Positions 18,251 to 28,355 are shown, counted from the first letter of the stretch. The stretch is DNA of 64,000 nucleotides from Terriglobus roseus (GCF_900102185.1 NZ_LT629690.1:1178001-1242000), one strand, 5' to 3'. Program-made: numbers and translations. Notes: generated by a model not told the origin, from the sequence alone.

Positions 18251-20983
18251 TCAGAACGAAAAGCGTGCTCCCAGCTCGAGACGACGACCGTCTTCCGCAG
18301 TGAGTGGTTGACTGAAGTTTGGAGAGGAGACGACCGTTCCCACAGCCGTCACCCGAGTGCGGTTCAGAACGTTTCCGGCCCGCAAGTTGAGTGTCAGTAG
18401 CCGTGGATTCTCCCTTTTTGCGGACTGCAATCGGAAAGCCTTGCTGAGGTTTGCGCTGAAGTGCGTGATGGAGGGCATTCGTCCTAGGTTGTAGGGCACA
18501 TTCCCGTTCACGGTGTTGGTGGTCATCAGCCCCCACCGAGTGCTGTAAATGCCTGTACCAGGAGCGGTTGCGAAGGAGGGACGATCGTTAAACGTTCCGT
18601 CCCCATTGCCATCCGTTCCAGTGGTGATGTTGAAAGGGATTCCCGGGAGCCAATCAAAGTACGATGAAAGAATGATGCCACGAGGAAGCGTAAGAACCTC
18701 ATTGATCGAGAGGCCGTCACGCGCCATCCAATCGGGACGTGCGGAATCGCCACTCGTGCTGTAGGTGGATTGCGGAGTTTCCGGGTTCTGCTGAAAGCTC
18801 ACGTACCAATAGGTGATCTTGGAGTTCAACCACTTCAGGTCATGCTGGTCCAACGAAGACGCGAACCACCATCCCCGATAGTGACCGTTGTTCTGATACT
18901 GGAAAATATTCACGCTTGGTGTGATGGGACGCGGCGCGGATAGCGCGGAGATTGGATCTGCTGGCACTCCGACGCTGCTTTCAACCTGGGGCGCGTTGAT
19001 ATTGATTTTGCGGGTGAGCTGCCATTCGGATACCGAATTGAAATCGGAGCTCCACCGCCAATGATGGGCGAACTCATGTTCGATACCCGCTCGCGTTCGG
19101 AAGCCCGGAGTGCTGCGCAACTGTGGAGACGCGCTATAGACAGTGCTGATGGCGACCGAGCCCGCAACAGCAGTCAGCGGGGAGGCATAGTCTGGGGAGT
19201 AAATCAGTCTTTGCTGCTGCCGCCCTGTGCCCAAACGGTCAATATCGGTGAGCAAAGCGAGGCTTGTAGATGAGCTAAAGAGTCCGGCGCGAAGATGAAT
19301 AACCCAGCTTTGCTTCTTGTCTGGAGAAAAGGAAAGACCAAGCCGGGCCTGCATATTTCCATAAGTGGCGGGATTGGTCTGCAGCTGATATCGCAACCCA
19401 CCATCCAGCATCAACCGCGGATTGAGCTTGATTGCGTCCTGAATAAAGAGACCGATATTCCATTGCGCAAACGAGACGAGCGGATTGCCCGTTGTGATGA
19501 GATAGGTGGTTGGATTGCCGCCGGGGAGCGACAGAAGAGCGCGTTGGTATTGCTGCGCTGCAGTAATAGTCGTAGTCGCTCCGGTCGGATTGTTGTTCGC
19601 ATCAAGCACGGGCCCACTGCCGCCGCCGAAGGTATAGGCTCCGTTGAACGCATTTGGGGTGTAGTTATGCTCAAAGACCCCGAGGGATTGCAAGCCCATC
19701 TTGATGGAGTGCGCTCCGCGTGCCAGAAGCAGGTCATCGTCTATTTCGAGATCGCGCTCGCGAGTATTGAGCCCCTGAGTCACCGCACCACCACCAGTGA
19801 AATCTCCTGACACTTGGAGCGATGGCGCGGTTGAGTTGGGCGTGTACGCCATTCGCTTCCATGTGTAGCCAATTCGGGTTTCGTGCAATAGATTCCCACT
19901 GACGGTCTGGGTGTTGTGAAACCGAAGATCATACTCGTTCACGAGGCTGGAGTATCCAGCTTCAGCAAGCGTGAGACCTCCAACACCCTGATTGCCGCGA
20001 CTGTTCACATTTGCAGAGTAGGACAAGGACACCGTGTCCTTAGGCGTGGCCTGCCAGTCGCCACGTACAGAACCGATCCAAAGACGCTGCGGTGTGGGAA
20101 CCGTTTGATTGAGAGGAACCGGGTTGAAACTGCCGTCGAACGTGATGGCGTTGACGATGGCAAACTCGTCAATGTCACGTTTCTCCAATGCGGCGGAGAA
20201 GTCCGTTTTGCCTCGACCGATGGGGCCTGTCAGTTCAAAACCATAGCGGTGCTTGCCTGCGGGAGTCGAAGAGACGGAGAGAGGATCTTTCGCGTTGAAG
20301 ATTGGATTGCTATTGGTATAGAAGAACGCCCCGTGAAACGCGTCTGCCCCGGGCTTTGTGGTGATCTCAACCCGCCCACCGTGGATTTGTGGGGACTCAT
20401 ACTCCGCTGCGAAGACGTCGGGATTAATGCGTATGGAAGCGATGGCGCTCTTCGGTGGCAGAGCGCTTCCATTCTGAAACCCATCAACAGCGATGAGAGT
20501 TGACGTTGCCGGATTGCCTCCACCGTTCGCTGCCATCGATTGCAATTGCGCCACGAGGTCGTCGGGATCGTCTGGCAACTGCTCAATTTCCTTGGCGCCA
20601 AGAACTAAAGTTCCCGCGCCGTTCGTATCGTCCAGCGTCGGGGCATCAGCATCAACTTGCACGGAACTTTGGACGTCGCCGACTGATAGCCGTATTGACA
20701 GATGCGCCGTACTGCCCAAGGAGCCGTCAACGCGCGCGGATGCCGTTCCAAAGCCCGTTGCAACTGCCTCGACTGTCGAACCGACAGGAACACACGTCAA
20801 CACGAACTGCCCTGTCGGACCCGAGGTCACCGATGCGGCGTTTGCCCTGACATTGGCACCTGGTATCAGCGCACCCGATAGGTCGGTAACCACACCTTCC
20901 ACGCGAACCCCATCTCTACATGGTTCTTGTGCCTGGGAAAAGTGCGGGGTAGTGAAAAGAAGGATTACCCAATATCGCGGCAT
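18251..20983 (-). CDS. TonB-dependent receptor with carboxypeptidase-regulatory-like N-domain
   Basis: The 910-residue outer-membrane protein begins with a signal peptide (MPRYWVILLFTTPHFSQAQ), a carboxypeptidase-regulatory-like beta-sandwich (VEGVVTDLSGALIPGANV), a plug domain and a long beta-barrel ending in aromatic F (GARFSF). This Oar-like layout is typical of Acidobacteriota and probably imports large substrates. The ATG at 20983 is used because the signal peptide starts there; a TTG/ATG further upstream adds residues ahead of it. It heads an operon with a LytS kinase and LytTR regulator, which suggests uptake coupled to sensing. Confidence 0.88.
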   Translation of the reverse strand: MPRYWVILLFTTPHFSQAQEPCRDGVRVEGVVTDLSGALIPGANVRANAASVTSGPTGQFVLTCVPVGSTVEAVATGFGTASARVDGSLGSTAHLSIRLSVGDVQSSVQVDADAPTLDDTNGAGTLVLGAKEIEQLPDDPDDLVAQLQSMAANGGGNPATSTLIAVDGFQNGSALPPKSAIASIRINPDVFAAEYESPQIHGGRVEITTKPGADAFHGAFFYTNSNPIFNAKDPLSVSSTPAGKHRYGFELTGPIGRGKTDFSAALEKRDIDEFAIVNAITFDGSFNPVPLNQTVPTPQRLWIGSVRGDWQATPKDTVSLSYSANVNSRGNQGVGGLTLAEAGYSSLVNEYDLRFHNTQTVSGNLLHETRIGYTWKRMAYTPNSTAPSLQVSGDFTGGGAVTQGLNTRERDLEIDDDLLLARGAHSIKMGLQSLGVFEHNYTPNAFNGAYTFGGGSGPVLDANNNPTGATTTITAAQQYQRALLSLPGGNPTTYLITTGNPLVSFAQWNIGLFIQDAIKLNPRLMLDGGLRYQLQTNPATYGNMQARLGLSFSPDKKQSWVIHLRAGLFSSSTSLALLTDIDRLGTGRQQQRLIYSPDYASPLTAVAGSVAISTVYSASPQLRSTPGFRTRAGIEHEFAHHWRWSSDFNSVSEWQLTRKININAPQVESSVGVPADPISALSAPRPITPSVNIFQYQNNGHYRGWWFASSLDQHDLKWLNSKITYWYVSFQQNPETPQSTYSTSGDSARPDWMARDGLSINEVLTLPRGIILSSYFDWLPGIPFNITTGTDGNGDGTFNDRPSFATAPGTGIYSTRWGLMTTNTVNGNVPYNLGRMPSITHFSANLSKAFRLQSAKRENPRLLTLNLRAGNVLNRTRVTAVGTVVSSPNFSQPLTAEDGRRLELGARFSF

Positions 20984-21289
20984 AGTCTCATGCTCCCGAT
21001 ATGGAGAATCCGCTAAGAACGATATCCAATCCAGCACTTTGCAACGAACGAACAGATAGGCAGGACAGATGGACCTATACGCCTGCGAGTATCGAGACTC
21101 TTCTTCGTCTCGTTGTGCAACGCGCCAGGAAAACCCTCTTCGGTTTCTACCGGACTCTTATTCCGCTCATCATGCCAGTATCCGCCCGCTGGCCCGCGCG
21201 GCCGAAACCGTTCTGCCTTCTAGACCTTCCCTGAGTTGAAAGTCGGAGGAACACATTACTAATTGTCGTATTTCGTGACGATCGGTTCG

Positions 21290-21595
21290 CATCCCGAGGT
21301 CGCAGGTACCAGTCGATGGCGTCTCCGTCTTTCAACCCCTTAGGTTCGGAATGTACTTCAGGATGGGAGTTTCGAAAGACCCGCAACATCTCTGCTGAAT
21401 ATTCCTGTACGACTTCGGGATGTTTGTCCGCGACATCATCGGGATCCGAGACCGGATCAAACAGCTCGACCTAGCGTCCAGGAATTGAATTGGAAGTGAG
21501 ATAGCCATCCATCCGCACTCGTTTCCCGCTACACCGAATAAGTTTCCAACAGTCTGTTTTAACGCACGCCTCTTCGTTCTCCAGATACTCGTGGT
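21290..21595 (-). pseudogene. C-terminal fragment of a sulfatase with an in-frame stop
   Basis: On the minus strand the frame reads YLENEEACVKTDCWKLIRC, then after a TAG at 21473-21471 continues in the same frame with VELFDPVSDPDDVADKHPEV and ends in DAIDWYLRPRD. This is the tail of alkaline-phosphatase-superfamily sulfatases (TD-x-WKLI, ELFD-x(2)-DP, DALDWYLRPRD). There is no catalytic N-terminal part and no start codon, so it is a decayed gene. It abuts another relic, the TIGR03435-like tail. Confidence 0.6.
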
Positions 21596-21711
21596 TTTGA
21601 GTGAGTTGGTTCGGTGACGTTGTCTATGATCAATCTCTCCACGGGAAGGTTTGTCACGCGTAGCTGGAAATCGAGTTGCTCACGGACGGCATCAGGAAGA
21701 GTGCCGCAACT
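21596..21711 (-). pseudogene. C-terminal fragment resembling TIGR03435 proteins
   Basis: The minus-strand frame reads GTLPDAVREQLDFQLRV then PVERLIIDNVTEPTHS, closely following the C-terminus of the acidobacterial TIGR03435 family (LFTALQEQLGLKLE, PVEVLVIDHVEKPS). The rest of the gene is missing. It lies next to the sulfatase fragment in another frame, so a deletion junction near 21595 is likely. Confidence 0.45.
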
Positions 21712-21729
21712 AAGGGGCGGAGAAGTGTG

Positions 21730-21915
21730 ATGTCTGAAGTTCATGTCAAAATGGCCGGATACGATGCAGTATTCGAACAGGCGGTTGATGGAAGTTGGAG
21801 AGGAACGGTACCAGACCTCCCGGCGATCCTGACAAGCGGTCCCACTCTCGGCGAGGTCAAGGCCAACATGCAGGAAACAATCGGACTTTGGCTGGAGAAT
21901 GCGAAGCGATCCTAA
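21730..21915 (+). CDS. Lone HicB-like antitoxin
   Basis: The 61-residue protein has the HicB N-terminal fold: VFEQAVDGSWRGTVPDLPAI, then TLGEVKANMQETIGLWLEN. HicB antitoxins bind HicA mRNA interferases. The ATG at 21730 follows GGAG at 8 bases. No HicA-like gene is found on either side, and no C-terminal DNA-binding domain is present, so it is an orphan antitoxin or a solitary HicB-like protein. It is surrounded by gene fragments. Confidence 0.7.
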   Translation: MSEVHVKMAGYDAVFEQAVDGSWRGTVPDLPAILTSGPTLGEVKANMQETIGLWLENAKRS

Positions 21916-22399
21916 TGCGTACGCTTCAAGTACCTCTAGGAAATGAATCGTCAATCGGATGTCGACAAAGAGCAGGGCTCTAAGAGAATCGCTACGGCAT
22001 TCTGTACTGGAGTGCGCCGCTTGTAACGGGGTGATTCGGGTTCGTGATCTCCGCAATTCGTAACTGATCCACTCGTAGACAGCAACTCCGAGAAGTTCGC
22101 CTGACCGTTTTCGCCGACGCTGAGAAGTTTTTGAAGGCCCACTCGACCCGATAAGTTCAAGCCGCTCTTCCCTGGTCGTCGTACGTGGCTACGATGTCCA
22201 TGGAGTGACTTGCAACAAACTTCTGGCTTGTGACGATTTGATTTTGCGAGCGATCGCAGAGAGGCAATTTTCTCCCGGTCTCTAGCGCTCTACGTCTTCG
22301 ACTCCAGTGCGACGAGAGTAGCTCGATCATGCGTGTCAGTGATTCCAGTTGCGGAGGAACCGCCGCGGCAAACGTCACGGCGGTTTCCTACCAGTATTC
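21916..22399. other. Non-coding stretch between hicB-like gene and TonB receptor
   Basis: No supported gene is seen. Short frames on both strands (for example minus strand 22157-22378) have no recognisable domain. Given the fragments just upstream it is probably also degraded DNA. Confidence 0.5.
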
Positions 22400-25300
22400 T
22401 CAGAACTGAAGGCGCATTGCCACTTGTCCGGTTCTGTTCCCCGCGTTCTCTGCGGTCTGCGCAGCCGACAGAACGCCAAAGGTTGACGGGTTATCAATCT
22501 GTGTTGCCGGAGGAGCGAAGTTCGTGTGATTCAGCACATTGGTAAAGCTCGATTCGAATCGCAGATGGACACTTTCGTGTATCGCGAACTCCTTTGCGGT
22601 AGCAAGACTGATCGCGATGGTGCCTGGACCTTGCAGCATGCCTACCGCTGCATTTCCAAAGCGTCCTGCTCCCACTGGTGTTGCGGAGAAGGCGGACAGA
22701 TTGAAGTACTGCTGCCGTGATTGGCCACGATAGAGGTCACGTGAGATCACATCCGGACGGAGTGTCGCCGCACGGTTCGTGATATTGGTGTTGGACTGGT
22801 CGTTGGTCTGTGGTTGTCCAGCACCGGTGTTTGGGCAACTTCCATCGCTGCTTGCAGTTGATTGACAGCCACCAGGGCTGATGCTGGGTGTGAGCCATTG
22901 GCCGGTCTCTAACAACGTCACTGTATTGAGGTCCCAACCTCCGAACACCCGGCTCATCCAGCCAGAGCTGAGATGTGCTTTGCCAGACCCAAATGGCAGC
23001 TGGTATACGCCAGTGATCAGTGCGCGATGCCGCCTGGTGCCGGAGACGTTTCCATAGTTGTTGCCAACATGGAAGCGATCGGTGATCGGGATGCCGTAGT
23101 TGACTTCACCGGCAAATGCTGTCGGCGTGTCACCTTGATTGTCCGCAAGATTCTTTGCCATCGTGTAGCTGGCGTCCAATGTTAAGCCCTTGCTGCTTGT
23201 ATGACGCTCTTCCAACTCAAGCGCATCATAGTTGGCTCGACCGGCATTGAAGGTACTGAAGAGCTCAAACCAGTTCTGGTACGGTGCACGTGGATCGACA
23301 TAGGGACTTGCCGTCGTGGTGGCATAAGGAGTCTTGCTTGCCGCGATCTGATTCAGGTCTTCTGTGATACTGAGCCGATAGGTATGCATGCCTACGTAGC
23401 TCGCGCGAAGCGTATCGGCTTTGCTTACCTGATGTTCTATCGTAAGGTTCCACTGATTCGACTGCGGATCGCGATACTTGGGATCGACACCCTGATCGAG
23501 ACTGCCTCCGCCGTATTGTGTTGTGACTGTGGAGGGAGAAGTCTGCGGGAACTGAATGGCCGGATGCGTTCCCGATGCGTCCGTCACGAGTAAGTTGGTG
23601 TAGGTGTGAAGGTTTGACGTGGGGTTACCGCTGTTGTTGAAGGACAACGGGCCAAGGTTCGTCATGGTAAAAATTCCGAAGCCGCCGCGAATGACCGTTT
23701 TTATATCGTTGAACGGGCGATATGCAAAGGCGATGCGCGGTTGCACGTTGCCCCAATACGTGTTGCGCAGACCGCGAGGAACGCCAGCCTGACTTGCCGT
23801 CTTGTAGTTTGTGCAGGGAAGCGCGCCATAGCCAAGGTTACAGGCGTTGAACGATTGCTGAAAGGCAAGGTTTGAGTTCTGAAGATTCTGTTGCTTCAAT
23901 GTGTCAGCAAGAGCATCAGGAACGATGATGCTGTTGGTACGCTGGTCGAAATTAGCCGCGTCGCCATCAAGGAGATAGAAGGGTGGCAAGACAGTCCAGC
24001 GTATGCCAGCGCTGATAGTCAGTTCCGATGTGACTTGAAACTCATCCTGCAAGAATGCGCCCGTCTGCCATGCGCGGCCGGCAACGTCGGGGCTTGATAC
24101 CGCGAAGAAAAGATTGGTTGGTGCACCGATCAGGAAGTCGCCGAAGGTATTGCCGGTAAACGTGGACTGGAAGGTGAACTGACCAAAGTCGTCGGAGGGC
24201 AGGAACAATTCCACATCCTGATAACGCACGCGGCGAATGTCGACGCCCGCCTTGAAAGTATGTTTGCCCAATGCAAGCGTAACGTTATCCGAGAACTGAA
24301 CCGTGTTCGATTTCGTTATGCCTGTTTTATCGCGACCGATCTGCGTAAAGCCTGTGCCGTTGCTGAAGTTGAAGGTCGGAAACGCGTTGGTATTGGGATG
24401 TTGACTGGTGTCGACGCCCTGCAGGTCAAGCTGATGCAATGCATCAATACCCTTGATACCGAAGTTCACGTTGGTGAGGACATTTGTGAAGCCGAAGCGA
24501 AACTCATTTAGCAGATGCGGCGTGATCGTGTAGGTGTGAGAGACGAGAAGGCTTCGGTTGTGAATGCTATCCACATCGTTTGGCAACAGCGGATTCGCAA
24601 CATTCGGTGTAATGTTTTTGCGGCTGAAACGTGCGTAGAAAGACTGCTTGCTGTTTATGGTCTGATCGATCCTGAGATCGGCGCCATCCGTGCTGGCGGG
24701 TGTTGATTGGAAATGCTCGTAGTTATAGTTGGTCTGCCCTGAGACATTGGGCAACGGATAGTACGCGAGCAATGCCTTTGCTGTTGGGCTGATCCTGCTT
24801 GTTGCAATCTGCGGGCCTCCAAGATCCGAAAGGTCGCCATTGCGTTCTGTCTGCGTGGGTACAAGGAATTGTTGTGCAACGGATAGTCTGCGGCGATTGC
24901 CCTCGTAGGTGGCAAAGAAGAATGTCTTGTTGTGGCCGTCATAGAGATGCGGCACAATGATGGGGGCCCCGATGGAGCCACCAAAAGTGTTGAAACGCTT
25001 CGGCGCTTTGCCACTGAAGCCGTAAGGCGACGCATCAAGTGCATCATTCTGTAAATACTCAAACAGGCTTCCGTGGTAACTGTTGCCACCGCTCTTCGTG
25101 ACGAAGGTTACGTCACCCACCTGAGAGAATTCCGCATTGTTGTTGAAGGCCGTGATCTTCATGGCCGCGATGCCTTCCTGCGAGGGATAGGCATCCTGCA
25201 GAGCACCGTTCGAACGCACGTTCGCGGTTGAGATGCCGTCCACGGAGAAGTTCACCATGGAAGAGCTAGCTCCCCCAATGGCAATGTTGCCGGAGCTATC

Positions 25301-25930
25301 TGTCTGTACGTTGGGCGAAAGACCAAGTGCGCCGATTGGACTGGTGGTGCTAGCCCGGTTGTTCAGCGGAAGCTGCGTCAACTCCAAGTTGCTTTTCTCA
25401 TCACCAATTGCTGCGTTTTCCGTATTGATGACGGCACTGCTCGCTTCTACGTTGACCACTTCGCCGTTTGAGGATACGGCGAGCATCACCGGGATGCGAA
25501 GCTCCTGCCGTGCCGCAAGGGTGACGGAGGACATGATCGAATCAGCAAATCCATCACTGTGTACAGTCACACGGTATTCGCCGGGCTTGAGATTTTCGAG
25601 GTTGAATTCGCCAGCGCCGTTACTCGTCACAATGTGGTCGGTGTTTTCTGCCATGGAGTGCACCGTTACCGTAGCTGAGGGGACGACTGAACCAGTTGCA
25701 TCCTGCACGGTGCCCCGTACGGTTCCGAAGGTTGATTGGGCATTGGCGACAGTGGCCATGGCAAGAGAGAGTACGACAGCCTGTAATCCGTCCTTACGGA
25801 GCGAGCACTTGGTCGATGAGCCGTGGCTCGCACGCTTTACGTGGATGAGCCAGCGAAGATACGCGACTGAGGTCGTCGAAACCGTACCTGTGCGGTGCGT
25901 ATCGCCCTCCTTCTGAATTGAGTTCTGCAT
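22400..25930 (-). CDS. Large TonB-dependent receptor (Oar-like)
   Basis: The 1176-residue outer-membrane receptor has an unusually long N-terminus (about 45 residues, K/R/S rich) before the signal peptide core LQAVVLSLAMATVANAQS. A carboxypeptidase-regulatory-like domain (VRGTVQDATGSVVPSATV), plug domain and barrel follow, ending in QF. The ATG at 25930 has an excellent AAGGAGG site 7 bases upstream, which supports the long N-terminus although export may start from an internal site. It is divergent from the first KdpD-like kinase gene, with a 261-base shared upstream region. Confidence 0.9.
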   Translation of the reverse strand: MQNSIQKEGDTHRTGTVSTTSVAYLRWLIHVKRASHGSSTKCSLRKDGLQAVVLSLAMATVANAQSTFGTVRGTVQDATGSVVPSATVTVHSMAENTDHIVTSNGAGEFNLENLKPGEYRVTVHSDGFADSIMSSVTLAARQELRIPVMLAVSSNGEVVNVEASSAVINTENAAIGDEKSNLELTQLPLNNRASTTSPIGALGLSPNVQTDSSGNIAIGGASSSMVNFSVDGISTANVRSNGALQDAYPSQEGIAAMKITAFNNNAEFSQVGDVTFVTKSGGNSYHGSLFEYLQNDALDASPYGFSGKAPKRFNTFGGSIGAPIIVPHLYDGHNKTFFFATYEGNRRRLSVAQQFLVPTQTERNGDLSDLGGPQIATSRISPTAKALLAYYPLPNVSGQTNYNYEHFQSTPASTDGADLRIDQTINSKQSFYARFSRKNITPNVANPLLPNDVDSIHNRSLLVSHTYTITPHLLNEFRFGFTNVLTNVNFGIKGIDALHQLDLQGVDTSQHPNTNAFPTFNFSNGTGFTQIGRDKTGITKSNTVQFSDNVTLALGKHTFKAGVDIRRVRYQDVELFLPSDDFGQFTFQSTFTGNTFGDFLIGAPTNLFFAVSSPDVAGRAWQTGAFLQDEFQVTSELTISAGIRWTVLPPFYLLDGDAANFDQRTNSIIVPDALADTLKQQNLQNSNLAFQQSFNACNLGYGALPCTNYKTASQAGVPRGLRNTYWGNVQPRIAFAYRPFNDIKTVIRGGFGIFTMTNLGPLSFNNSGNPTSNLHTYTNLLVTDASGTHPAIQFPQTSPSTVTTQYGGGSLDQGVDPKYRDPQSNQWNLTIEHQVSKADTLRASYVGMHTYRLSITEDLNQIAASKTPYATTTASPYVDPRAPYQNWFELFSTFNAGRANYDALELEERHTSSKGLTLDASYTMAKNLADNQGDTPTAFAGEVNYGIPITDRFHVGNNYGNVSGTRRHRALITGVYQLPFGSGKAHLSSGWMSRVFGGWDLNTVTLLETGQWLTPSISPGGCQSTASSDGSCPNTGAGQPQTNDQSNTNITNRAATLRPDVISRDLYRGQSRQQYFNLSAFSATPVGAGRFGNAAVGMLQGPGTIAISLATAKEFAIHESVHLRFESSFTNVLNHTNFAPPATQIDNPSTFGVLSAAQTAENAGNRTGQVAMRLQF

Positions 25931-26191
25931 GAAAAGCCTCCTTCGGGTTAAGACCCCGATAAGGCGATTTCAAGACAGAAGAGATCAGGAAGGCATAAGG
26001 ATCGTCGTAGGAATCGTAAAGAATGTGAACTATTTTCGGAGCAGCAGGATTAGGCATTTCGGGATGCAAGACAGGCACTCGCCGCATGCCTCGTCTTCGA
26101 GTGAGGGTTGGATCGCTTCAAGGCTCGATGTGTAGCGGGAAGGGCTTCTTTACGGACTTTTTATGCGCTCCATCGCTATTCTTGCGTTGTC

Positions 26192-27619
26192 ATGGTCTCG
26201 ATCAGAGAGCTGCCCTTTAGATCGATTGTTTGGGCTCTAGGCGGCAGTCTGATCGTGTTGGTAACGGGCTTTCTCTCTCTCGCCCGCGCCTTTGAGCCTT
26301 CGGTCACTATCCCGTTGTACTTGCTACTGACGGTTATCATCGCGTGGCGAGCAGGTTTTGGGGCTGCGGTTGTTGTTGCAACGTGTGCCACCCTGGGTCT
26401 GGATTTCTTCTTTACCGAGCCTCGATTTTCCTTTGTGGTCGCGTCAAGACAGGACGTATTCTCTCTCCTGATCTTTGCGGCTGTATCCCTTCTCATAAGC
26501 CATCTGTCGCGGCGTATTCGAGCGAATGCTGATCGGCTTGGGCATTCAGAAGCAGAACAGCGTGCCCTCTACGAGTTATCTCGCAGTGCACTTCTTCTCG
26601 ATTGGAAAACGTGTGTTGATGAACAACTGTGTTTTCTGATTCAGGAGCGCATGAGACTCAAGGGGGTTGCACTTTGGGATGAACGTGAAGCTACGTTCAC
26701 TTCCTCTGGAGATACTGGCCACGCTTCGGATCGTTTACTAGCAGCCTTCCGAGCAGAGAGGAGCTATGATCTCCCGAACCATCTTGAAAGTGTTCGTATC
26801 CTGCGATTTGGAGTTCGCTCGGTCGGTGCGATGCTCTTTCGTGGGGATATCGATCAGCTTACTGCCGATTCCATTGCCACATTAGTCGCCACGCACCTTG
26901 AACGCATTCGCGCATTGAAAGCGGAGGTGGCAGCGGAATCGCAGTCCGTATCGGAGCGCTTGCGTACCGCTGTGCTTGATGGCCTGGCTCATGCGGTCAA
27001 GACTCCGTTAACCACGATCATTGCATCCAGTTCTGGTCTTCGTGAGATTGGCAGCTTGTCCACTCTTCAAAACGAACTTGCCCGAGCGATCGAAGAACAG
27101 GCCTCGTATCTAGCCGATTTGACGGATCGTCTCCTGCGAACTGCGAAGCTCGATAACGCGACCGTCTTGCTCAAACTCCAACCGACACATCTTGAGGGTT
27201 TGATTCATGCTGCCATCGGAGAATTGAGGACGGCATATGATACGTCCCGTATTCATATTGTCGGCGAGACCGATTTTGATGTGTCCGTCGACCCAGAGCT
27301 GTTTCGGATGATCCTCGTCCACGTGTTGGAAAATGCTCTGAAGTATAGCGTTGGTGCGACTTCGGTCACGATGCGTGTCGGGGTAACAGGCAATGCCTTG
27401 ATCTTCTCCGTTCACAATGAAGGCTCATACGTTCCGCTAACGGAACGAGAGCTTGTATTCCAGAGGTACTACCGGACCGAGTCGATGCAGCATCGTGCGC
27501 CCGGAACAGGTATTGGGCTGTCTGTGGCGAAACAGGCCGTCGAAGCCCACGGCGGTCGCATTTGGTTGGAGAGCGATCAAGATGCGGGCACAACATTCCT
27601 TATCACGATTTCCATCTAG
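26192..27619 (+). CDS. KdpD-like sensor histidine kinase (DUF4118), short form
   Basis: The 475-residue kinase starts with four membrane helices of the DUF4118/KdpD transmembrane type (residues 12-105), a GAF-like middle part and a HisKA/HATPase core with H267 in AHAVKTPL and GTGIGLSVAKQAVEAHGG. It lacks the N-terminal KdpD and universal-stress domains that sense K+ and cyclic nucleotides in full-length KdpD. The chosen ATG is at 26192; a longer frame from 26108 adds residues without family support. The OmpR-type regulator follows 9 bases downstream. Confidence 0.87.
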   Translation: MVSIRELPFRSIVWALGGSLIVLVTGFLSLARAFEPSVTIPLYLLLTVIIAWRAGFGAAVVVATCATLGLDFFFTEPRFSFVVASRQDVFSLLIFAAVSLLISHLSRRIRANADRLGHSEAEQRALYELSRSALLLDWKTCVDEQLCFLIQERMRLKGVALWDEREATFTSSGDTGHASDRLLAAFRAERSYDLPNHLESVRILRFGVRSVGAMLFRGDIDQLTADSIATLVATHLERIRALKAEVAAESQSVSERLRTAVLDGLAHAVKTPLTTIIASSSGLREIGSLSTLQNELARAIEEQASYLADLTDRLLRTAKLDNATVLLKLQPTHLEGLIHAAIGELRTAYDTSRIHIVGETDFDVSVDPELFRMILVHVLENALKYSVGATSVTMRVGVTGNALIFSVHNEGSYVPLTERELVFQRYYRTESMQHRAPGTGIGLSVAKQAVEAHGGRIWLESDQDAGTTFLITISI

Positions 27620-27628
27620 GAGATCATT

Positions 27629-28318
27629 GTGCATCAAGGATCAGTATTGATCGTGGAAGACGATTCTGCTCTTCGACATACCCTCTCCAGCACGCTGAGT
27701 GCTCTGGGATTTGAAGTACGCGACGTGTCGAGTGGCGAAGCAGGGATCGAAGAATTGAGACATCATCAAGCGGAAGTTGTGCTGCTGGATCTCAATATGC
27801 CTGGCATGGGAGGTATGCAGGCGGCAGCCAAAATGCGTGGAACTTATCCCGGACTCGGAATCATTGTCCTGACCGTCAGGGACCGTGAGGAAGACAAAAT
27901 TCAAGCTCTTGATGCCGGAGCGGATGATTTTGTGACCAAGCCCTTTCGCATTCCTGAACTGGCCGCTCGGATTCGGGCCGCGGTACGTCGCTCTCGAACC
28001 TCCACAGATGAACCTGTGACCCACTTGAAGTCAGGCGACATTCACCTTGATCTCACTGCGCATCGTGTCACGAAAGCCAACGAGGAAGTGCACCTGACGC
28101 CAAAGGAGTTTCAGCTTCTTTCCGTACTTATGCAGCATGCCGGAAGCCCTTTGTCTCACCATAAGCTTCTATCCACCGTATGGGGACCGGAGTATGGAAA
28201 TGAGCGGGAGTACCTTCGTACATTTATCAGTCAACTTCGTCGAAAGCTTGAGAAGGATCCATCCAACCCGGAATATCTACTCACTGAAAACTACGTTGGG
28301 TATCGATTCAGCGTTTAA
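27629..28318 (+). CDS. KdpE/OmpR-family response regulator
   Basis: The 229-residue protein has a receiver (VEDD, phosphoacceptor in LLDLNMPG, KPF at the lysine site) and a C-terminal winged helix (LTPKEFQLLSVLMQHAG, YLRTFISQLRRKLEKDP, NYVGYRF) close to KdpE. It begins at a GTG 9 bases after the kinase gene with AGGAG upstream. A perfect 11-bp hairpin at 28356-28389 ends the unit. Confidence 0.9.
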   Translation: MHQGSVLIVEDDSALRHTLSSTLSALGFEVRDVSSGEAGIEELRHHQAEVVLLDLNMPGMGGMQAAAKMRGTYPGLGIIVLTVRDREEDKIQALDAGADDFVTKPFRIPELAARIRAAVRRSRTSTDEPVTHLKSGDIHLDLTAHRVTKANEEVHLTPKEFQLLSVLMQHAGSPLSHHKLLSTVWGPEYGNEREYLRTFISQLRRKLEKDPSNPEYLLTENYVGYRFSV

Positions 28319-28355
28319 GACTGAGAAACCGACACTCTTCGCTCATCTGTTTGTC

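Noticed and set aside
25233-25916. 227-codon plus-strand frame opposite a TonB receptor
   Set aside because: The minus-strand receptor is clearly coding with a perfect Shine-Dalgarno; this frame has no family features.
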